Origin: Martelella endophytica
Lineage (GTDB): Bacteria; Pseudomonadota; Alphaproteobacteria; Rhizobiales; Rhizobiaceae
NCBI RefSeq assembly: GCF_000960975.1
Contig: NZ_CP010803.1
Span: 2,445,944-2,509,943 of the forward strand
Reading direction: 5' to 3'
Length of the DNA stretch: 64,000 nucleotides
The notes beneath the pieces are model-generated. The model ran no database searches. It worked only from the letters and a program-made list of their open reading frames with translations, and was not told where the DNA came from. Made by a program: the position numbers and the translations under genes. Within the stretch, counting starts at the first letter, position 1. Every line of letters starts with the position of its first letter. This document shows positions 1-12,835 of the stretch, one piece after another.

Positions 1-1
1 G

Positions 2-610
2 GAGGCGGTGGCGAATGGCGAGGCCGATATCGTGATCGGCACCCAGCTCGTCGCCAAGGGCCATAATTTTCCGTTGATGACGACGGTGGGTGTTGTCGAC
101 GCCGATATCGGGCTTGCCAATGGCGATCCGCGTGCGGCCGAGCGCACCTTCCAGCTGCTGTCGCAGGTGACCGGCCGCGCCGGGCGCACGGGGCTTGCGA
201 GCCGTGGGCTGATCCAGACCTATCAGCCGATGCATCCGGTGATGCAGGCGATCGTTTCCGGCGATGCCGAGGCTTTCTACGAACGCGAGATCGGCGAGCG
301 CGAAAAGAGTGGCCTGCCGCCCTTCGGCCGGCTCGCCGCCGTCATCGTCTCGGCCGAAACCCGCGCCGAGGCGGAGGTCCATGCGCGCGGCTTGCGGGCA
401 TCGGCGCCTCATGGGCGAACGATCTCCGTACTCGGCCCGGCAGAGGCGCCGCTGGCGCTGGTGCGCGGACGCTACCGGTTCCGTCTTCTGGTGCATGGTC
501 GCAGGACTGACGATATTCAGGCCTATCTTCGGGCCATGCTCGAAAACGGACCGAAACAACGCGGTTCGGTGCGGGTTCAGCTTGACATCGACCCGCAAAG
601 CTTCCTCTAA
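2..610 (+). CDS. priA: Primosomal protein N' (PriA helicase), 3' part
   Basis: C-terminal 200 or so residues of the PriA replication-restart helicase; the frame is open to the window's left edge, so the gene starts outside. Visible are the late superfamily 2 helicase motifs: GTQLVAKGHNFP (motif V region) and QLLSQVTGRAGRTG (motif VI, with arginine finger residues), followed by the SGLPPFGRLAAVIVSAE segment typical of the PriA C-terminal domain. PriA reloads the replisome at stalled forks. It stops at 610 and is followed by a small membrane-protein gene on the same strand. Only the partial nature limits the call. Confidence 0.95.
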   Translation, partial: EAVANGEADIVIGTQLVAKGHNFPLMTTVGVVDADIGLANGDPRAAERTFQLLSQVTGRAGRTGLASRGLIQTYQPMHPVMQAIVSGDAEAFYEREIGEREKSGLPPFGRLAAVIVSAETRAEAEVHARGLRASAPHGRTISVLGPAEAPLALVRGRYRFRLLVHGRRTDDIQAYLRAMLENGPKQRGSVRVQLDIDPQSFL

Positions 611-652
611 ATGAAGTGAGGCGGAAAATGGCATGACAATGAGGAGATCCCG

Positions 653-1039
653 ATGAGTTTTTATTGGCCGGAGAGTTTCGTAGGCCAGATCGCGCTGTTC
701 ATGGCAGTGGTGATCCTGATCTGGGGGCTGATCGTCGCGCTGGCGCCGTTGCGGCTGCTTGGCATTGCCGGCTTTACCGGTCTCAGGGAAGAAGGCTCGG
801 CGAGTATCCACATTCGTTCGCTGATCGGCGGCACCTACGCCGCGATCTCGCTGATGGCGCTCCTGTTCGACCAGCCGATGATCTACCGCACATTTGGCCT
901 GGCGCTGATTTTCGGTTTCCTGACGCGTCTTCTGTGGATGGCGACGCTGAAGAGCCGATCGGTGATGGGAGGAATCTTCCTCGTGTGCCAAGCAGTTGCG
1001 GGCGTATTCATGCTGCTATACGGACTGGGTTGGGCTTGA
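653..1039 (+). CDS. Small four-helix membrane protein (DUF4345-like)
   Basis: 128-residue hydrophobic protein with about four predicted membrane spans (roughly residues 11-31, 58-77, 80-97 and 103-125) and a short polar loop after the first span containing GFTGLREEGSASIHIRSLIGG. The pattern resembles the DUF4345 family of unknown function, but this is recognition by eye. The ATG start at 653 is preceded by GAGGAG at about 641-646. It lies between priA and the atp operon on the same strand with no visible terminator. No function can be assigned. Confidence 0.6.
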   Translation: MSFYWPESFVGQIALFMAVVILIWGLIVALAPLRLLGIAGFTGLREEGSASIHIRSLIGGTYAAISLMALLFDQPMIYRTFGLALIFGFLTRLLWMATLKSRSVMGGIFLVCQAVAGVFMLLYGLGWA

Positions 1040-1279
1040 CGCGAAATACAGCGAAAACTGGTTTCTTTCAGGGTTTTGCAGCTTTGACGCGGGAAAGGAC
1101 CGGCAATGTTTCAAACCGGCTTTGATCGTGTTGCGGAGAGCTTATAGCTGTGCTAGACGAACCCCGACTATCGAGAGGGCAAGCGGAATAATTTGCTGTT
1201 TCGCGGGGATATTGTGAGGATTTGAGGGCCTTGCGGCATGTCGTTGGAGGCATCGCAGGGATCGTTTTAAGGGGAATAT

Positions 1280-3375
<2,096 letters not shown>

Positions 3376-3405
3376 AACGGGTTATTCAGCGAGGAACCTG
3401 AAGCC

Positions 3406-4284
3406 ATGGCTTCTTTGAAGGACCTGAAGCTTCGCATCGCATCGGTCAAGGCGACGCAGAAGATCACCAAGGCGATGCAGATGGTCGCCGCGGCGAAGCT
3501 TCGTCGCGCCCAGGAGGCCGCGGAAAACGCGCGGCCTTACTCCGAGCGTATGGGAACCGTGATGGCCGACCTGACGGCGGCCGTTGGCGAAGGCGAGGAA
3601 GTGCCGGCCCTGATGAAGGGAAACGGCAAGGACGACGTTCATCTTCTCCTGGTCTGCACCGCAGAACGTGGACTTTGCGGCGGCTTCAACGCGCAGATCG
3701 CGCGTCATGCCCGTCTTTTGGCCCGTGACCTGATCGCGAAGGGCAAGACCGTCAAGATCTTCTGCGTTGGCCGCAAGGGCTATGACGCTCTGCGTCGCGA
3801 ATTCGCCGACATCATCGTCGAACGCAAGGACCTGCGCGACGTGCGCAAGATCGGCTTCGAGAATGCCGAGGACATCGGCAACCGCCTCATCGAGATGTTC
3901 GAGGCTGGTGAATTCGACGTCTGCAACCTGATCTACTCGGAGTTCAAGTCGGTCATCTCGCAGGTTCCGACCACGCTTCAGCTCATCCCGGCCGCACCGC
4001 CGGCCGAGGCTGAGGAACGCGAGAGTGCCTCGCTCTATGAATACGAGCCGGACGCCGAGACGATCCTCGAGGAAATCGTGCCGCTCAACATCCGTGTGCA
4101 GATCTTCCGGGCGCTGCTCGAGAATGTCGCCGGCGAGATGGGCGCGAAGATGACCGCTATGGACAATGCAACGCGCAATGCCGGTGAGATGATCGACAAG
4201 CTGACGCTGACCTACAACCGTAGGCGTCAGGAGAAGATCACCACGGAACTGATCGAAATTATTGCGGGCGCGGAAGCGCTCTAA
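3406..4284 (+). CDS. atpG: ATP synthase F1 subunit gamma
   Basis: 292-residue central rotor shaft of F1. The N-terminal coiled-coil segment [20 protein letters not shown] and the C-terminal helix with [20 protein letters not shown], the family signature region, are both intact. The GLCGGFN motif is near residue 90. It follows atpA by 30 bases with a GAGGAA ribosome-binding site at about 3391, and precedes atpD by 21 bases, all in one operon. Confidence 0.99.
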   Translation: MASLKDLKLRIASVKATQKITKAMQMVAAAKLRRAQEAAENARPYSERMGTVMADLTAAVGEGEEVPALMKGNGKDDVHLLLVCTAERGLCGGFNAQIARHARLLARDLIAKGKTVKIFCVGRKGYDALRREFADIIVERKDLRDVRKIGFENAEDIGNRLIEMFEAGEFDVCNLIYSEFKSVISQVPTTLQLIPAAPPAEAEERESASLYEYEPDAETILEEIVPLNIRVQIFRALLENVAGEMGAKMTAMDNATRNAGEMIDKLTLTYNRRRQEKITTELIEIIAGAEAL

Positions 4285-5742
<1,458 letters not shown>

Positions 5743-5810
5743 CGGTTGCTTTCAGACGGCGGCCGCCGAGCCGCCGTCATCCGGTGAAATGAATTTTGAC
5801 GAGGAACGTC

Positions 5811-6215
5811 ATGGCTGACACAATGATTTTCGAGCTGGTGACCCCGGAGAAGCTTCTCGCTTCGGCGGAGACGGATGCGGTGGTGATCCCGGCAAGCGAA
5901 GGCGAAATGACGGTGATGCCGAACCATGCGCCGACCATGACGATCGTTCGTCCGGGCATGGTGAAGTTCAAGAACCATGACGGCAAGGAATTCCAGTTCC
6001 TGGTGTTCCACGGCTTCGCCGATATCCAGGGCACGTCCTGCACGCTGCTCGCCGAGACGGCCGTACCGATCGGCGAGGCGAGCGACGCCATCGAGCACCG
6101 CATCAAACAGCTCCGCAAGGAGCTGAACGACGCTAGCCATCACGAGCACAAGAGCGCCATCGAGCAGATGCTCAACGAGCTCACGCATCTCAATCAGACG
6201 GTTCTGCCCGCCTGA
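5811..6215 (+). CDS. atpC: ATP synthase F1 subunit epsilon
   Basis: 134-residue epsilon subunit: N-terminal beta-sandwich (FELVTPEKLLASAETDAVVIPASEGEM, quoted only as its separate parts FELVTPEKLL and VVIPASEGEM) and a C-terminal helical region. The ATG at 5811 is preferred over an in-frame start at 5796 because GAGGAA lies just ahead of it at 5801 and because it gives the normal MADTMIFELVTPE beginning. Last gene of the F1 operon; a strong intrinsic terminator follows at 6244. It regulates and couples rotation to the rotor ring. Confidence 0.96.
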   Translation: MADTMIFELVTPEKLLASAETDAVVIPASEGEMTVMPNHAPTMTIVRPGMVKFKNHDGKEFQFLVFHGFADIQGTSCTLLAETAVPIGEASDAIEHRIKQLRKELNDASHHEHKSAIEQMLNELTHLNQTVLPA

Positions 6216-6243
6216 TCGGATTTGCCGGATGATTTCCAGAAAG

Positions 6244-6269
6244 CCGCAGCCATGTGCTGCGGTTTTTTT
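6244..6269 (+). terminator. Intrinsic terminator of the atp operon
   Basis: Perfect 7-bp stem CCGCAGC/GCTGCGG (6244-6250 with 6256-6262), five-base loop CATGT, then seven T residues. It lies 29 bases after the atpC stop. Confidence 0.92.
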
Positions 6270-6393
6270 GTGCTGAAATCCGTCGGTCAGAGAACCAGTT
6301 TGTATTTCTGTGCGTAAACAGTCATAGATAAAGTGATACCGCCCGGGGGGCGACGATAGGCGCGTGTCCAGAGCAATTGCTATGGATTGATGG

Positions 6394-7935
6394 ATGGGCA
6401 TGGCAAATTTACGCAGCAAGTTCTCCCGCGATGCGGTCATCGTATCGTTGGCGACGATTGGCGTTGCAGCGATACTGATCCGCATTGACGCGTTCGAGAT
6501 GCTGGCCAGATTTTCACGAAATCATGAAGACTGGGAAGTCGATGAGCTGTTCACTGTTTTGATGGTGATGAGCATCGGGCTTGGTTTCCTGCTGTTTCGA
6601 CGTTCGCGCGAGCTGAACCGGGAGATAGCGAGGCGCCGTGAGGCGGAGCGGCTGGCCCAGGCGCTGGCGCGTCAGGATGCGCTGACGGGCATTCCCAACC
6701 GGCGCTCCTTCGAGGAGGAGTGCGACCGCCGGCTTTCGCGTGCGCGGCGTGATACCGACGCGTTTGCGCTTTTCTTCATCGACTTCGACCGCTTCAAGCA
6801 GATCAACGATAACCTGGGTCACGAGGCTGGCGATCGCCTTCTGCAGGCGTTGGTGGAGCGGCTCAAGAAGAACCTTCGACCCGAGGATTTCCTCGGCCGT
6901 CTCGGCGGTGACGAGTTCGCGATGATTGTCGCAGGTGCGTCGGACGAACGGACGTTGGCCGGCATAGCGGAACGGTTGATTGCGGCAGCGGCCGAGCCCG
7001 TCTCCGTCATGGGCCGCGCCATCAGTATGTCGATCAGTATCGGTATCGCGGTCTGTCCGCGTGATGGAAACTCCCGCGAAACGCTGCTGAAAAAGGCCGA
7101 TACGGCAATGTATCGTGCCAAGGAAAACGGCCGACATCGGCTTGTCTTCTTCGATGCGGAAACGGAGGGGAGGGGCGCAGACGATCAGCTTCTCGAACTG
7201 GAGCTCGACAGCGCGCTCAAATCCGGAGCCGTCATCCCGTTCTACCAGCCCATCCGGGAGTTCCCCAGCGGCAAGATCATTTGCGTCGAAGTGCTGGCGC
7301 GTTGGCGCCATCCGACGCTTGGGCTCCTGAGCGCCGGCGATTTCGTTCCGCTCGCGGAGGCCGCCGGCTATATTCCGGCGCTGTTCACGGCCATGCTTGA
7401 AAAAGCCTGTGCGGATGCCGTGGCCTGGCCCGCCGATGTCAGGCTCGCCATCAACGTGATGCCGCAGCAGCTTTGCGACCGGAACTTCGCGGCAAATCTG
7501 CTGAAGGTTCTGCGGCGTCACCGGTTCTCGCCCGATCGGCTGGAGATCGAGGTGACCGAAGATGCGCTCGTGACCGACGTTGCCCTTTCGCGAAAAACGC
7601 TCGAGAGGCTCAAGAGCCACGGTATGACCGTGGCGCTCGATGACTTCGGGACCGGCTATTCCAGCCTCAAGCAGCTGCGCGAGCTGCCGTTCGACCGGGT
7701 GAAGATCGATCGAAGCTTCGTTGCCGGCATCGGTGTCGACCCGCAAAACGAGGAGATCGTGTCCTCGACGATCAGGCTCTGTCACGCCCTCGGCCTGCGC
7801 ACGGTCGCGGAAGGTGTCGAGGATCAGGTGCAGGCAGACTGGATCATCAGCCACGGTGTCGATGCGGCGCAGGGGTACTATTACGCCCGCCCGCTGCCGG
7901 CCGAAGAACTGAACCGGTTTTTCGCCGGCGCGTGA
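6394..7935 (+). CDS. Membrane-anchored GGDEF-EAL (EVL) c-di-GMP protein
   Basis: 513 residues. Two membrane spans near residues 13-28 and 53-68, a short helix, then a GGDEF domain with intact GGDEF at 171-175 and an RPED inhibitory (I) site at 162-165, five residues upstream, so diguanylate cyclase activity with product inhibition is plausible. The EAL domain follows; its name motif reads EVL (299-301), a common functional variant, and the downstream metal and catalytic segments VTEDAL, LDDFGTGYSSL, VKIDRSFV, EGVEDQ and GYYYARPL are present. A bifunctional cyclase/phosphodiesterase is therefore possible; which activity dominates cannot be read. It is a single gene after the atp terminator. 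Confidence 0.93.
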   Translation: MGMANLRSKFSRDAVIVSLATIGVAAILIRIDAFEMLARFSRNHEDWEVDELFTVLMVMSIGLGFLLFRRSRELNREIARRREAERLAQALARQDALTGIPNRRSFEEECDRRLSRARRDTDAFALFFIDFDRFKQINDNLGHEAGDRLLQALVERLKKNLRPEDFLGRLGGDEFAMIVAGASDERTLAGIAERLIAAAAEPVSVMGRAISMSISIGIAVCPRDGNSRETLLKKADTAMYRAKENGRHRLVFFDAETEGRGADDQLLELELDSALKSGAVIPFYQPIREFPSGKIICVEVLARWRHPTLGLLSAGDFVPLAEAAGYIPALFTAMLEKACADAVAWPADVRLAINVMPQQLCDRNFAANLLKVLRRHRFSPDRLEIEVTEDALVTDVALSRKTLERLKSHGMTVALDDFGTGYSSLKQLRELPFDRVKIDRSFVAGIGVDPQNEEIVSSTIRLCHALGLRTVAEGVEDQVQADWIISHGVDAAQGYYYARPLPAEELNRFFAGA

Positions 7936-7939
7936 GGCG

Positions 7940-8926
7940 TCAGTCGCCGATGGTGATGACGCCGCAATCGCCGGTCTCGGAGGCGAAGGCAAGGCGCTTG
8001 CCGGTCTCGTCCCAGCCGAGCGCGCTGATCGCGCCCTTACCGGGGCGGCGCAGCAGCGCCTCCTTGCTGTCTGAAAGCCGCACCGCCATGACCATGCCAT
8101 CGATGAAGCCGATGGCGAGGACTTCTTCCGCCGGATGGAAGGCGACCTGCGTGACCATGATGTTGGCGCGGGTGCCAAGCTCGAGCGGCGCCCTGCCCAT
8201 CGGGCCATCCTTGCCGGAAAACGGCCAGACGATCGCCGCCGGCGCGCCGGAGGTGGCGAGCCATTTGCCCTTCGGCGACCATGACCAGGATTTCACCTTG
8301 GCCGGATAGCCGCTCATGCGCATGTGCCGCGCATCGGCATTCATCTTGCCGTCAAGCTTCCAGCCATGAAGCGCGTTCTCCTGCATCGACGTCACCAGGA
8401 ACCGACCGTCGGGGGAGAAGGTGATGCCGATATGGGCGCCCTTCCACTCGAGTTTGGTGGCGGGCGCCGTGCCGGTTACCCAATGCAGCGAGGCGCCGTT
8501 ATAGCGGGCTGCGGCGATCCGCAGACCTTTCGGCGCGAAGGCGACGCCCTCGACGCTGCGCTCCTCGCGGAAGAGATGCGTCGTGCCGCTTTCGATGACA
8601 CGCGTTTCGCGCCCGACGGCATAGGCGACCGCCCCATGCGGGCCGCCGGCGACCACGGAAATCCACTTGCGGGGCTCGCTTGCAAGTTCCTCAACCGTGC
8701 CGTCCTTGCCGATGCGCAGCACCCGGCCATCCTCGCCGCCGGTGATCAGCGAGGCGCTGAAGGGATCGCGCACGCAGGTCAGCAGCCCATCATGCGCTTC
8801 GATCGCCTTTTTGGCTCCGTCGAGGCGGTGGATGGTGCCGGAAGCCCCGGCAAAGAATGGGACGCCGCCCAGAAACGAGGCGGCGATTACGTGGTCGTCG
8901 ATGTCGAAAGGGGCGACGCTCGGCAT
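7940..8926 (-). CDS. WD40-repeat protein coupled to the CobW GTPase
   Basis: 328 residues with several degenerate WD40 blades, e.g. VEGVAFAPKGLRIAAARY, GITFSPDGRFLVTSM, VKSWSWSPKGKWLATSG and VTQVAFHPAEEVLAIGF, consistent with a seven-bladed beta-propeller and no signal peptide. Its ATG (8924-8926) overlaps the TAA stop of the upstream cobW-type gene by one base, so the two are almost certainly co-translated. A scaffold or client-binding partner for the metal GTPase is an inference from this coupling. It converges on the GGDEF-EAL gene with only four bases between stops. Confidence 0.82.
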   Translation of the reverse strand: MPSVAPFDIDDHVIAASFLGGVPFFAGASGTIHRLDGAKKAIEAHDGLLTCVRDPFSASLITGGEDGRVLRIGKDGTVEELASEPRKWISVVAGGPHGAVAYAVGRETRVIESGTTHLFREERSVEGVAFAPKGLRIAAARYNGASLHWVTGTAPATKLEWKGAHIGITFSPDGRFLVTSMQENALHGWKLDGKMNADARHMRMSGYPAKVKSWSWSPKGKWLATSGAPAAIVWPFSGKDGPMGRAPLELGTRANIMVTQVAFHPAEEVLAIGFIDGMVMAVRLSDSKEALLRRPGKGAISALGWDETGKRLAFASETGDCGVITIGD

Positions 8927-10005
8927 TACGACTGCACCTCGCAGGCGCGGAAGCTTTTCGCCAGCTTCTCCTCGTCGAGTTCGCGGCCGATGAAGACCAG
9001 CCGGCTTTCATGCCGCTCGCCTTCCTTCCAGGCGCGCTGATGGTCGCCCTCGATGATCATGTGGACGCCCTGGACGACGTAGCGCTCCGGATCGTTCTTG
9101 AACGCCAGAATGCCCTTCAGCCGCAGAATGTTAGGTCCCTGGTTCTGGGTGACCGACTGGATCCAAGGGAAGAAGCGGTTGGGATCGAGCTCGCCGCCCC
9201 TCAGCGAAACCGATGTCACCGTCACATCGTGATGGTCGGAGAGACCGTGGTGGTGGTGATCGTGGCCGTCATGATCATGATGGTGGTGGTGATGATGATC
9301 GTGATCGCAATCCGGGCCGCATTCGTGGTCATGGTCGTGCTCGTCATGATCCAGGAAGTGGGGATCGTCTTCCAGCACGTGCTGCAGGTCGAAGGCGTTC
9401 TGGTTCAGGATCTGCGAAAGCTCGATGCCCGAACGCTCGGTGCGATGGATGCGGGCAGCGGGATTGATCGCGCGCACCAGACGCTCGACCTCGGCCAGTT
9501 CCTCGGCGCTGACGAGGTCGGTCTTGTTGAGAAGCACGATATCGGCGAAGGCGATCTGGTCTTCGGCCTCGCGGCTGTCCTTCAGGCGCAGCGGCAGGTG
9601 TTTGGCATCAACGAGCGTGACGACGGCGTCAAGCGCGGTCTTGGAGCGGACATCGTCATCCATGAAGAAGGTCTGGGCGACCGGCACGGGATCGGCAAGG
9701 CCGGTGGTCTCGATGATGACGCCGTCGAAGCGGCGCGGGCGGCGCATCAGGCCTTCCACAACGCGGATCAGGTCGCCGCGCACCGTGCAGCAGACGCAGC
9801 CATTGTTCATCTCGTAGATCTCTTCGTCGGATTCGACGATCAAGTCGTTGTCGATGCCGATCTCGCCGAATTCATTAACGATGACGGCATATTGCTTGCC
9901 GTGATTTTCGGAAAGAATGCGGTTCAGGAGCGTGGTCTTCCCGGAGCCCAGATAGCCGGTCAGCACGGTCACCGGAATGGGCTTCAGTTCTTGTGTCTCG
10001 GTCAT
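8926..10005 (-). CDS. CobW/COG0523-family metal-chaperone GTPase
   Basis: 359 residues from the ATG at 10003-10005; a longer frame extends upstream but the family start is MTETQELKPIPVTVLTGYLG. Walker A GYLGSGKT at 17-24, the family metal site CVCC at 70-73, NKTD (G4) at 160-163, a strongly histidine/aspartate-rich stretch at about 216-259, and a CobW C-terminal domain. COG0523 proteins deliver metals (zinc or cobalt) to target proteins. The CXCC motif and His-rich loop favour zinc handling, but no Zur-type operator is recognisable upstream, so the metal is unproven. Operon with the WD40 gene. Confidence 0.92.
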   Translation of the reverse strand: MTETQELKPIPVTVLTGYLGSGKTTLLNRILSENHGKQYAVIVNEFGEIGIDNDLIVESDEEIYEMNNGCVCCTVRGDLIRVVEGLMRRPRRFDGVIIETTGLADPVPVAQTFFMDDDVRSKTALDAVVTLVDAKHLPLRLKDSREAEDQIAFADIVLLNKTDLVSAEELAEVERLVRAINPAARIHRTERSGIELSQILNQNAFDLQHVLEDDPHFLDHDEHDHDHECGPDCDHDHHHHHHHDHDGHDHHHHGLSDHHDVTVTSVSLRGGELDPNRFFPWIQSVTQNQGPNILRLKGILAFKNDPERYVVQGVHMIIEGDHQRAWKEGERHESRLVFIGRELDEEKLAKSFRACEVQS

Positions 10006-10299
10006 GACAAATCCTCGGACATTGCCGGCGAGGGCCGGAAATGCGTTGAAAAGGTTGTTGAGCCGGGGCGGCAGCCTGCACAGGCGTCGCCACAGGCGAG
10101 GGGTTGACCGAATATATAAGGACCACGGCGGATCGGCACAAGCGCGGCGTCGGGTCGCCCACACCGATCGTGGTGGTGCGCTATTGCGGGGGAGAATTAA
10201 ATGGATTTAGCCTTTTATGTTGAAAATGCGGGTATTTCTGCTTTAAAAATTTAAATCGATAAAGATCGGCAAAAGACTGAAGGACCGGGAGAACGATGC
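10006..10299. other. Divergent intergenic region, cobW-type gene / lacI-type gene
   Basis: 294 bases between divergent genes. The right half (about 10195-10265) is strikingly AT-rich against the surroundings and is the likely promoter region of the LacI-type gene; GGGAGA at 10287-10292 is its ribosome-binding site. I could not identify a convincing Zur box or a perfect LacI-type palindrome here. Confidence 0.5.
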
Positions 10300-11340
10300 G
10301 TGGCCCAGAAGGTCAAACTTTCGACAATCGCTGAATCGCTGGGTATCTCCACGGCAACGGTATCACTGGCGCTGCGCGACAGCCCGCTGGTTGCCGCCGC
10401 GACCCGCGAGCGCATCAAGGAACAGGCCCGGGCACTCGGCTATATCTACAATCGCCGCGCCGCCAGCCTCAGGACCTCGCGCTCGGGTATTCTCGGCGTC
10501 GTCGTTCACGACATCATGAACCCGTTCTACGGTGAAATCCTGAAGGCGATCGAAAGCGAGCTCGATCGCAACCGCCACACCTTCATCCTCTCCAACCATT
10601 ACGATTCGGTCGAAAAGCAGCGCAATTTCATCGAGACCCTGCTGCAGCTCGGTGGCGATGGCGTGATCATGTCGCCGGCCATCGGCACGCCGCCGGAGGA
10701 TGTGATGCTGGCGGAGGAAAACGGCATGCCGGCGATCTTCATCGCCCGCACCATGGAGGAGCTGGACCTGCCGACCTATCGCGGCGATGACAGCTACGGC
10801 ATCGCGCTTGCGACCAACCACCTCATCGGTCTCGGCCATCGCTGCATCGCGATGATCGGCGGTACCGATCAGACGTCCACCGGCCGCGACCGCTATGCGG
10901 GCTATGCCAACGCGCTGAAGAAGGCGGGTATCTCGGTCGATCCGGGTCTCAGGCTCCCCGGTCCGCGCACAAAGCAGGGCGGGTTCGAGGCGGCGGTGCA
11001 CTTCCTGTCCCTGCCGCAGAAGCCGACGGCCGCCGTCTGCTGGAACGACCTCGTCGCCATCGGCCTGATGAACGGCATCTCGCGTGCCGGGCTGACGCCG
11101 GGCGTCGATATTTCCGTCACCGGCTATGACGATCTCGAGGAAGCCTCGATTGCGACGCCGTCGCTCACCACGGTGTGGAACGGCCAGGCCGAGGTCGGCC
11201 GGCTCGCCGCCCGCGCGCTTCTCGACAAGCTCGCCGGTTCCAGTGCCCCGAACGGCATGCACCTCATCAAGCCGGAAATGCGCATCCGCCAATCCACCGG
11301 CCCTTATCGCGAAACCGCTGAGAACCATCTCGCGGTCTAG
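10300..11340 (+). CDS. LacI-family transcriptional regulator
   Basis: 346 residues. N-terminal helix-turn-helix VKLSTIAESLGISTATVSLAL with the hinge RAASLRTSRSG, then a periplasmic-binding-protein-like effector domain (GILGVVVHDIMNPFYGEI; ISVTGYDDLEEASIATPSLTTV). GTG start at 10300 with GGGAGA upstream. The effector domain suggests a sugar or related ligand. The next gene, 50 bases downstream on the same strand, encodes a 2-hydroxyacid dehydrogenase, so it may control a small sugar-acid catabolic operon, but the ligand is unknown. Confidence 0.93.
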   Translation: MAQKVKLSTIAESLGISTATVSLALRDSPLVAAATRERIKEQARALGYIYNRRAASLRTSRSGILGVVVHDIMNPFYGEILKAIESELDRNRHTFILSNHYDSVEKQRNFIETLLQLGGDGVIMSPAIGTPPEDVMLAEENGMPAIFIARTMEELDLPTYRGDDSYGIALATNHLIGLGHRCIAMIGGTDQTSTGRDRYAGYANALKKAGISVDPGLRLPGPRTKQGGFEAAVHFLSLPQKPTAAVCWNDLVAIGLMNGISRAGLTPGVDISVTGYDDLEEASIATPSLTTVWNGQAEVGRLAARALLDKLAGSSAPNGMHLIKPEMRIRQSTGPYRETAENHLAV

Positions 11341-11390
11341 CGGTTATCATTTCAAGCCATGTTTTACAGAAATTCCTTTCGGGAGGCCCC

Positions 11391-12353
11391 ATGTCCAGAA
11401 ACACCGTCATGCTGTCGCAAAACCTCAATCCGTTCGTGGAAAAGGTGCTGAAGGACGAGTTCAATCTTATCACCATGCCGGAGGAGGGGCCTCAGGCTCT
11501 GGGCGCGGAAAAGGCGGCGGAGATCCGTGCCGTCGTCGCCTTTGGCGGCTTTTCGGCGGCGCAGATGGATGCCCTGCCCAACCTCGAGATCATCTCCTGC
11601 CCCGGCGTCGGCTATGACGGTATCGACACGGCCCATGCCGCCGATCGCGGCATCGTGGTGACCCATACGCCGAATGTGCTGAACGACGAGGTGGCCGATA
11701 CCGCCATCGCGCTGCTGCTCAACACCGTCCGCCGGTTCTATTCCGCCGAGAAATGGGTCCGTGACGGCCGCTGGGAAAAGGAAGGCGGCTTTCCGCTGTC
11801 GCCGCTCACCGTCAAGGGCCGCAAGGTCGGGCTCTACGGTCTCGGCCGCATCGGGCTGGAAATCGCGGCGCGGCTGGAGCCGTTCAAGGTCGAGATCGCC
11901 TATCATACGCGCTCGCCGAAAAAGGGCGTCACCTATGCCTACCACCCGACGCTCGCCTCGCTTGCCGAAGCAGTCGATACGCTGATCTGCATCGTTCCGA
12001 AGACGGACGAGACCCACAAGACGGTCGATGCCGCCGTGCTGAAGGCACTGGGGCCGGAAGGCGTGCTGATCAATGTCGGCCGCGGCTGGACGGTGAACGA
12101 GGACGATCTGATCGCCGCGCTCGAGGCAGGAACGCTTGGTGGCGCCGGCCTCGACGTGTTCTACGACGAGCCAAAGGTTCCTTCCCGGCTTCTCGATTTC
12201 GACAATGTCAGCGTGCTGCCGCACGTCGCCTCCGCCTCGGTGCCGACGCGTGAAGCGATGGCCGCGCTCGTCGGCGACAATTTGAAGGGCTGGTTTGCCG
12301 AAAAGCGGCCGGTGACCCCGGTTCCGGAAACCCCGGTTCCGCCGAAAGCGTAA
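11391..12353 (+). CDS. D-2-hydroxyacid dehydrogenase (NAD(P)-dependent)
   Basis: 320 residues of the D-isomer-specific 2-hydroxyacid dehydrogenase family. Rossmann motif GLYGLGRIGLEIAARL, and the catalytic arginine, glutamate and histidine lie in NVGRGWTVNE, FYDEPKVP and LPHVASA respectively. It probably interconverts a 2-keto acid such as glyoxylate or hydroxypyruvate with its D-hydroxy acid; substrate is not fixed. The tail has a short PVTPVPETPVPPK repeat, unusual for the family. GGGAGG lies eleven bases before the ATG. Likely operonic with the LacI-type regulator upstream. Confidence 0.9.
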   Translation: MSRNTVMLSQNLNPFVEKVLKDEFNLITMPEEGPQALGAEKAAEIRAVVAFGGFSAAQMDALPNLEIISCPGVGYDGIDTAHAADRGIVVTHTPNVLNDEVADTAIALLLNTVRRFYSAEKWVRDGRWEKEGGFPLSPLTVKGRKVGLYGLGRIGLEIAARLEPFKVEIAYHTRSPKKGVTYAYHPTLASLAEAVDTLICIVPKTDETHKTVDAAVLKALGPEGVLINVGRGWTVNEDDLIAALEAGTLGGAGLDVFYDEPKVPSRLLDFDNVSVLPHVASASVPTREAMAALVGDNLKGWFAEKRPVTPVPETPVPPKA

Positions 12354-12362
12354 GGTCGAAGA

Positions 12363-12797
12363 TCAGGGCCGCTCTTTTCTGGCGGCGATGATCTTTTGCA
12401 TGAGAGCGATGAACTGCGCGCTCTCCTGGTCCGAAAGGGCGAGGAGAGCGTCTTCGTTCTCGGCCGTGGCGGCGGCGATCGCGGGGTCGCGCAGAGCGCG
12501 CGCCCGGTCCGTCAGCTTGATGCGCTGAACGCGGCCGTCATCGCGGTCCTTCTCGCGCCGGATCAAGCCGTCGCGCTCCATGCGCGAAAGGGTGTTGGCC
12601 ATCGTTGCCTGCTCGATATCGAGCCGCTCCACCAATTGCTTTTGCGTCAGCCCGTCATTTTCCCAAAGTTCGAGGAGGGCGGGGAAAGTGCCGGTCGTCA
12701 GCCCGAGCGGTCTGATGCGGCCTGCCAGCCCGCGCTCAAGGAGCCGCGCCAGATGGTTGGTAAGATAGCCCGCCGATTGGTCTTTCGAAAAGATCAT
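12363..12797 (-). CDS. MarR-family transcriptional regulator
   Basis: 144 residues from the ATG at 12795-12797, preceded by GGAG. Frames reaching back to 12818 exist but would start inside a palindromic operator, and homologues typically begin near MIFSKDQSAGYL. The winged helix shows LTQKQLVERLDIEQATMANTLSRMERDGLI and the wing DRDDGRVQRIKLT (these are separate parts of one domain). Divergent from a small membrane-protein gene, with two near-identical palindromes between them, so autoregulation plus control of that gene is likely. Confidence 0.9.
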   Translation of the reverse strand: MIFSKDQSAGYLTNHLARLLERGLAGRIRPLGLTTGTFPALLELWENDGLTQKQLVERLDIEQATMANTLSRMERDGLIRREKDRDDGRVQRIKLTDRARALRDPAIAAATAENEDALLALSDQESAQFIALMQKIIAARKERP

Positions 12798-12813
12798 GCG
12801 CTCCATTAACATT

Positions 12814-12831
12814 TGCATAGCAAGCTATGCA
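12814..12831. promoter_or_regulatory. Candidate MarR operator 1
   Basis: Perfect inverted repeat TGCATAG-CAAG-CTATGCA. It shares the core TAGCAAGCTA with the second palindrome at 12836-12853; the centres are 22 bp apart, about two helical turns. Confidence 0.75.
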
Positions 12832-12835
12832 ATGA

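Noticed and set aside
10006..10164. Upstream extension of the CobW-type protein
   Set aside because: The extra N-terminal sequence is basic and unrelated to the family, while the ATG at 10005 begins the normal P-loop protein.
10006..10299. Zur box ahead of the CobW-type gene
   Set aside because: I looked for a GTTATA-type palindrome and found none.
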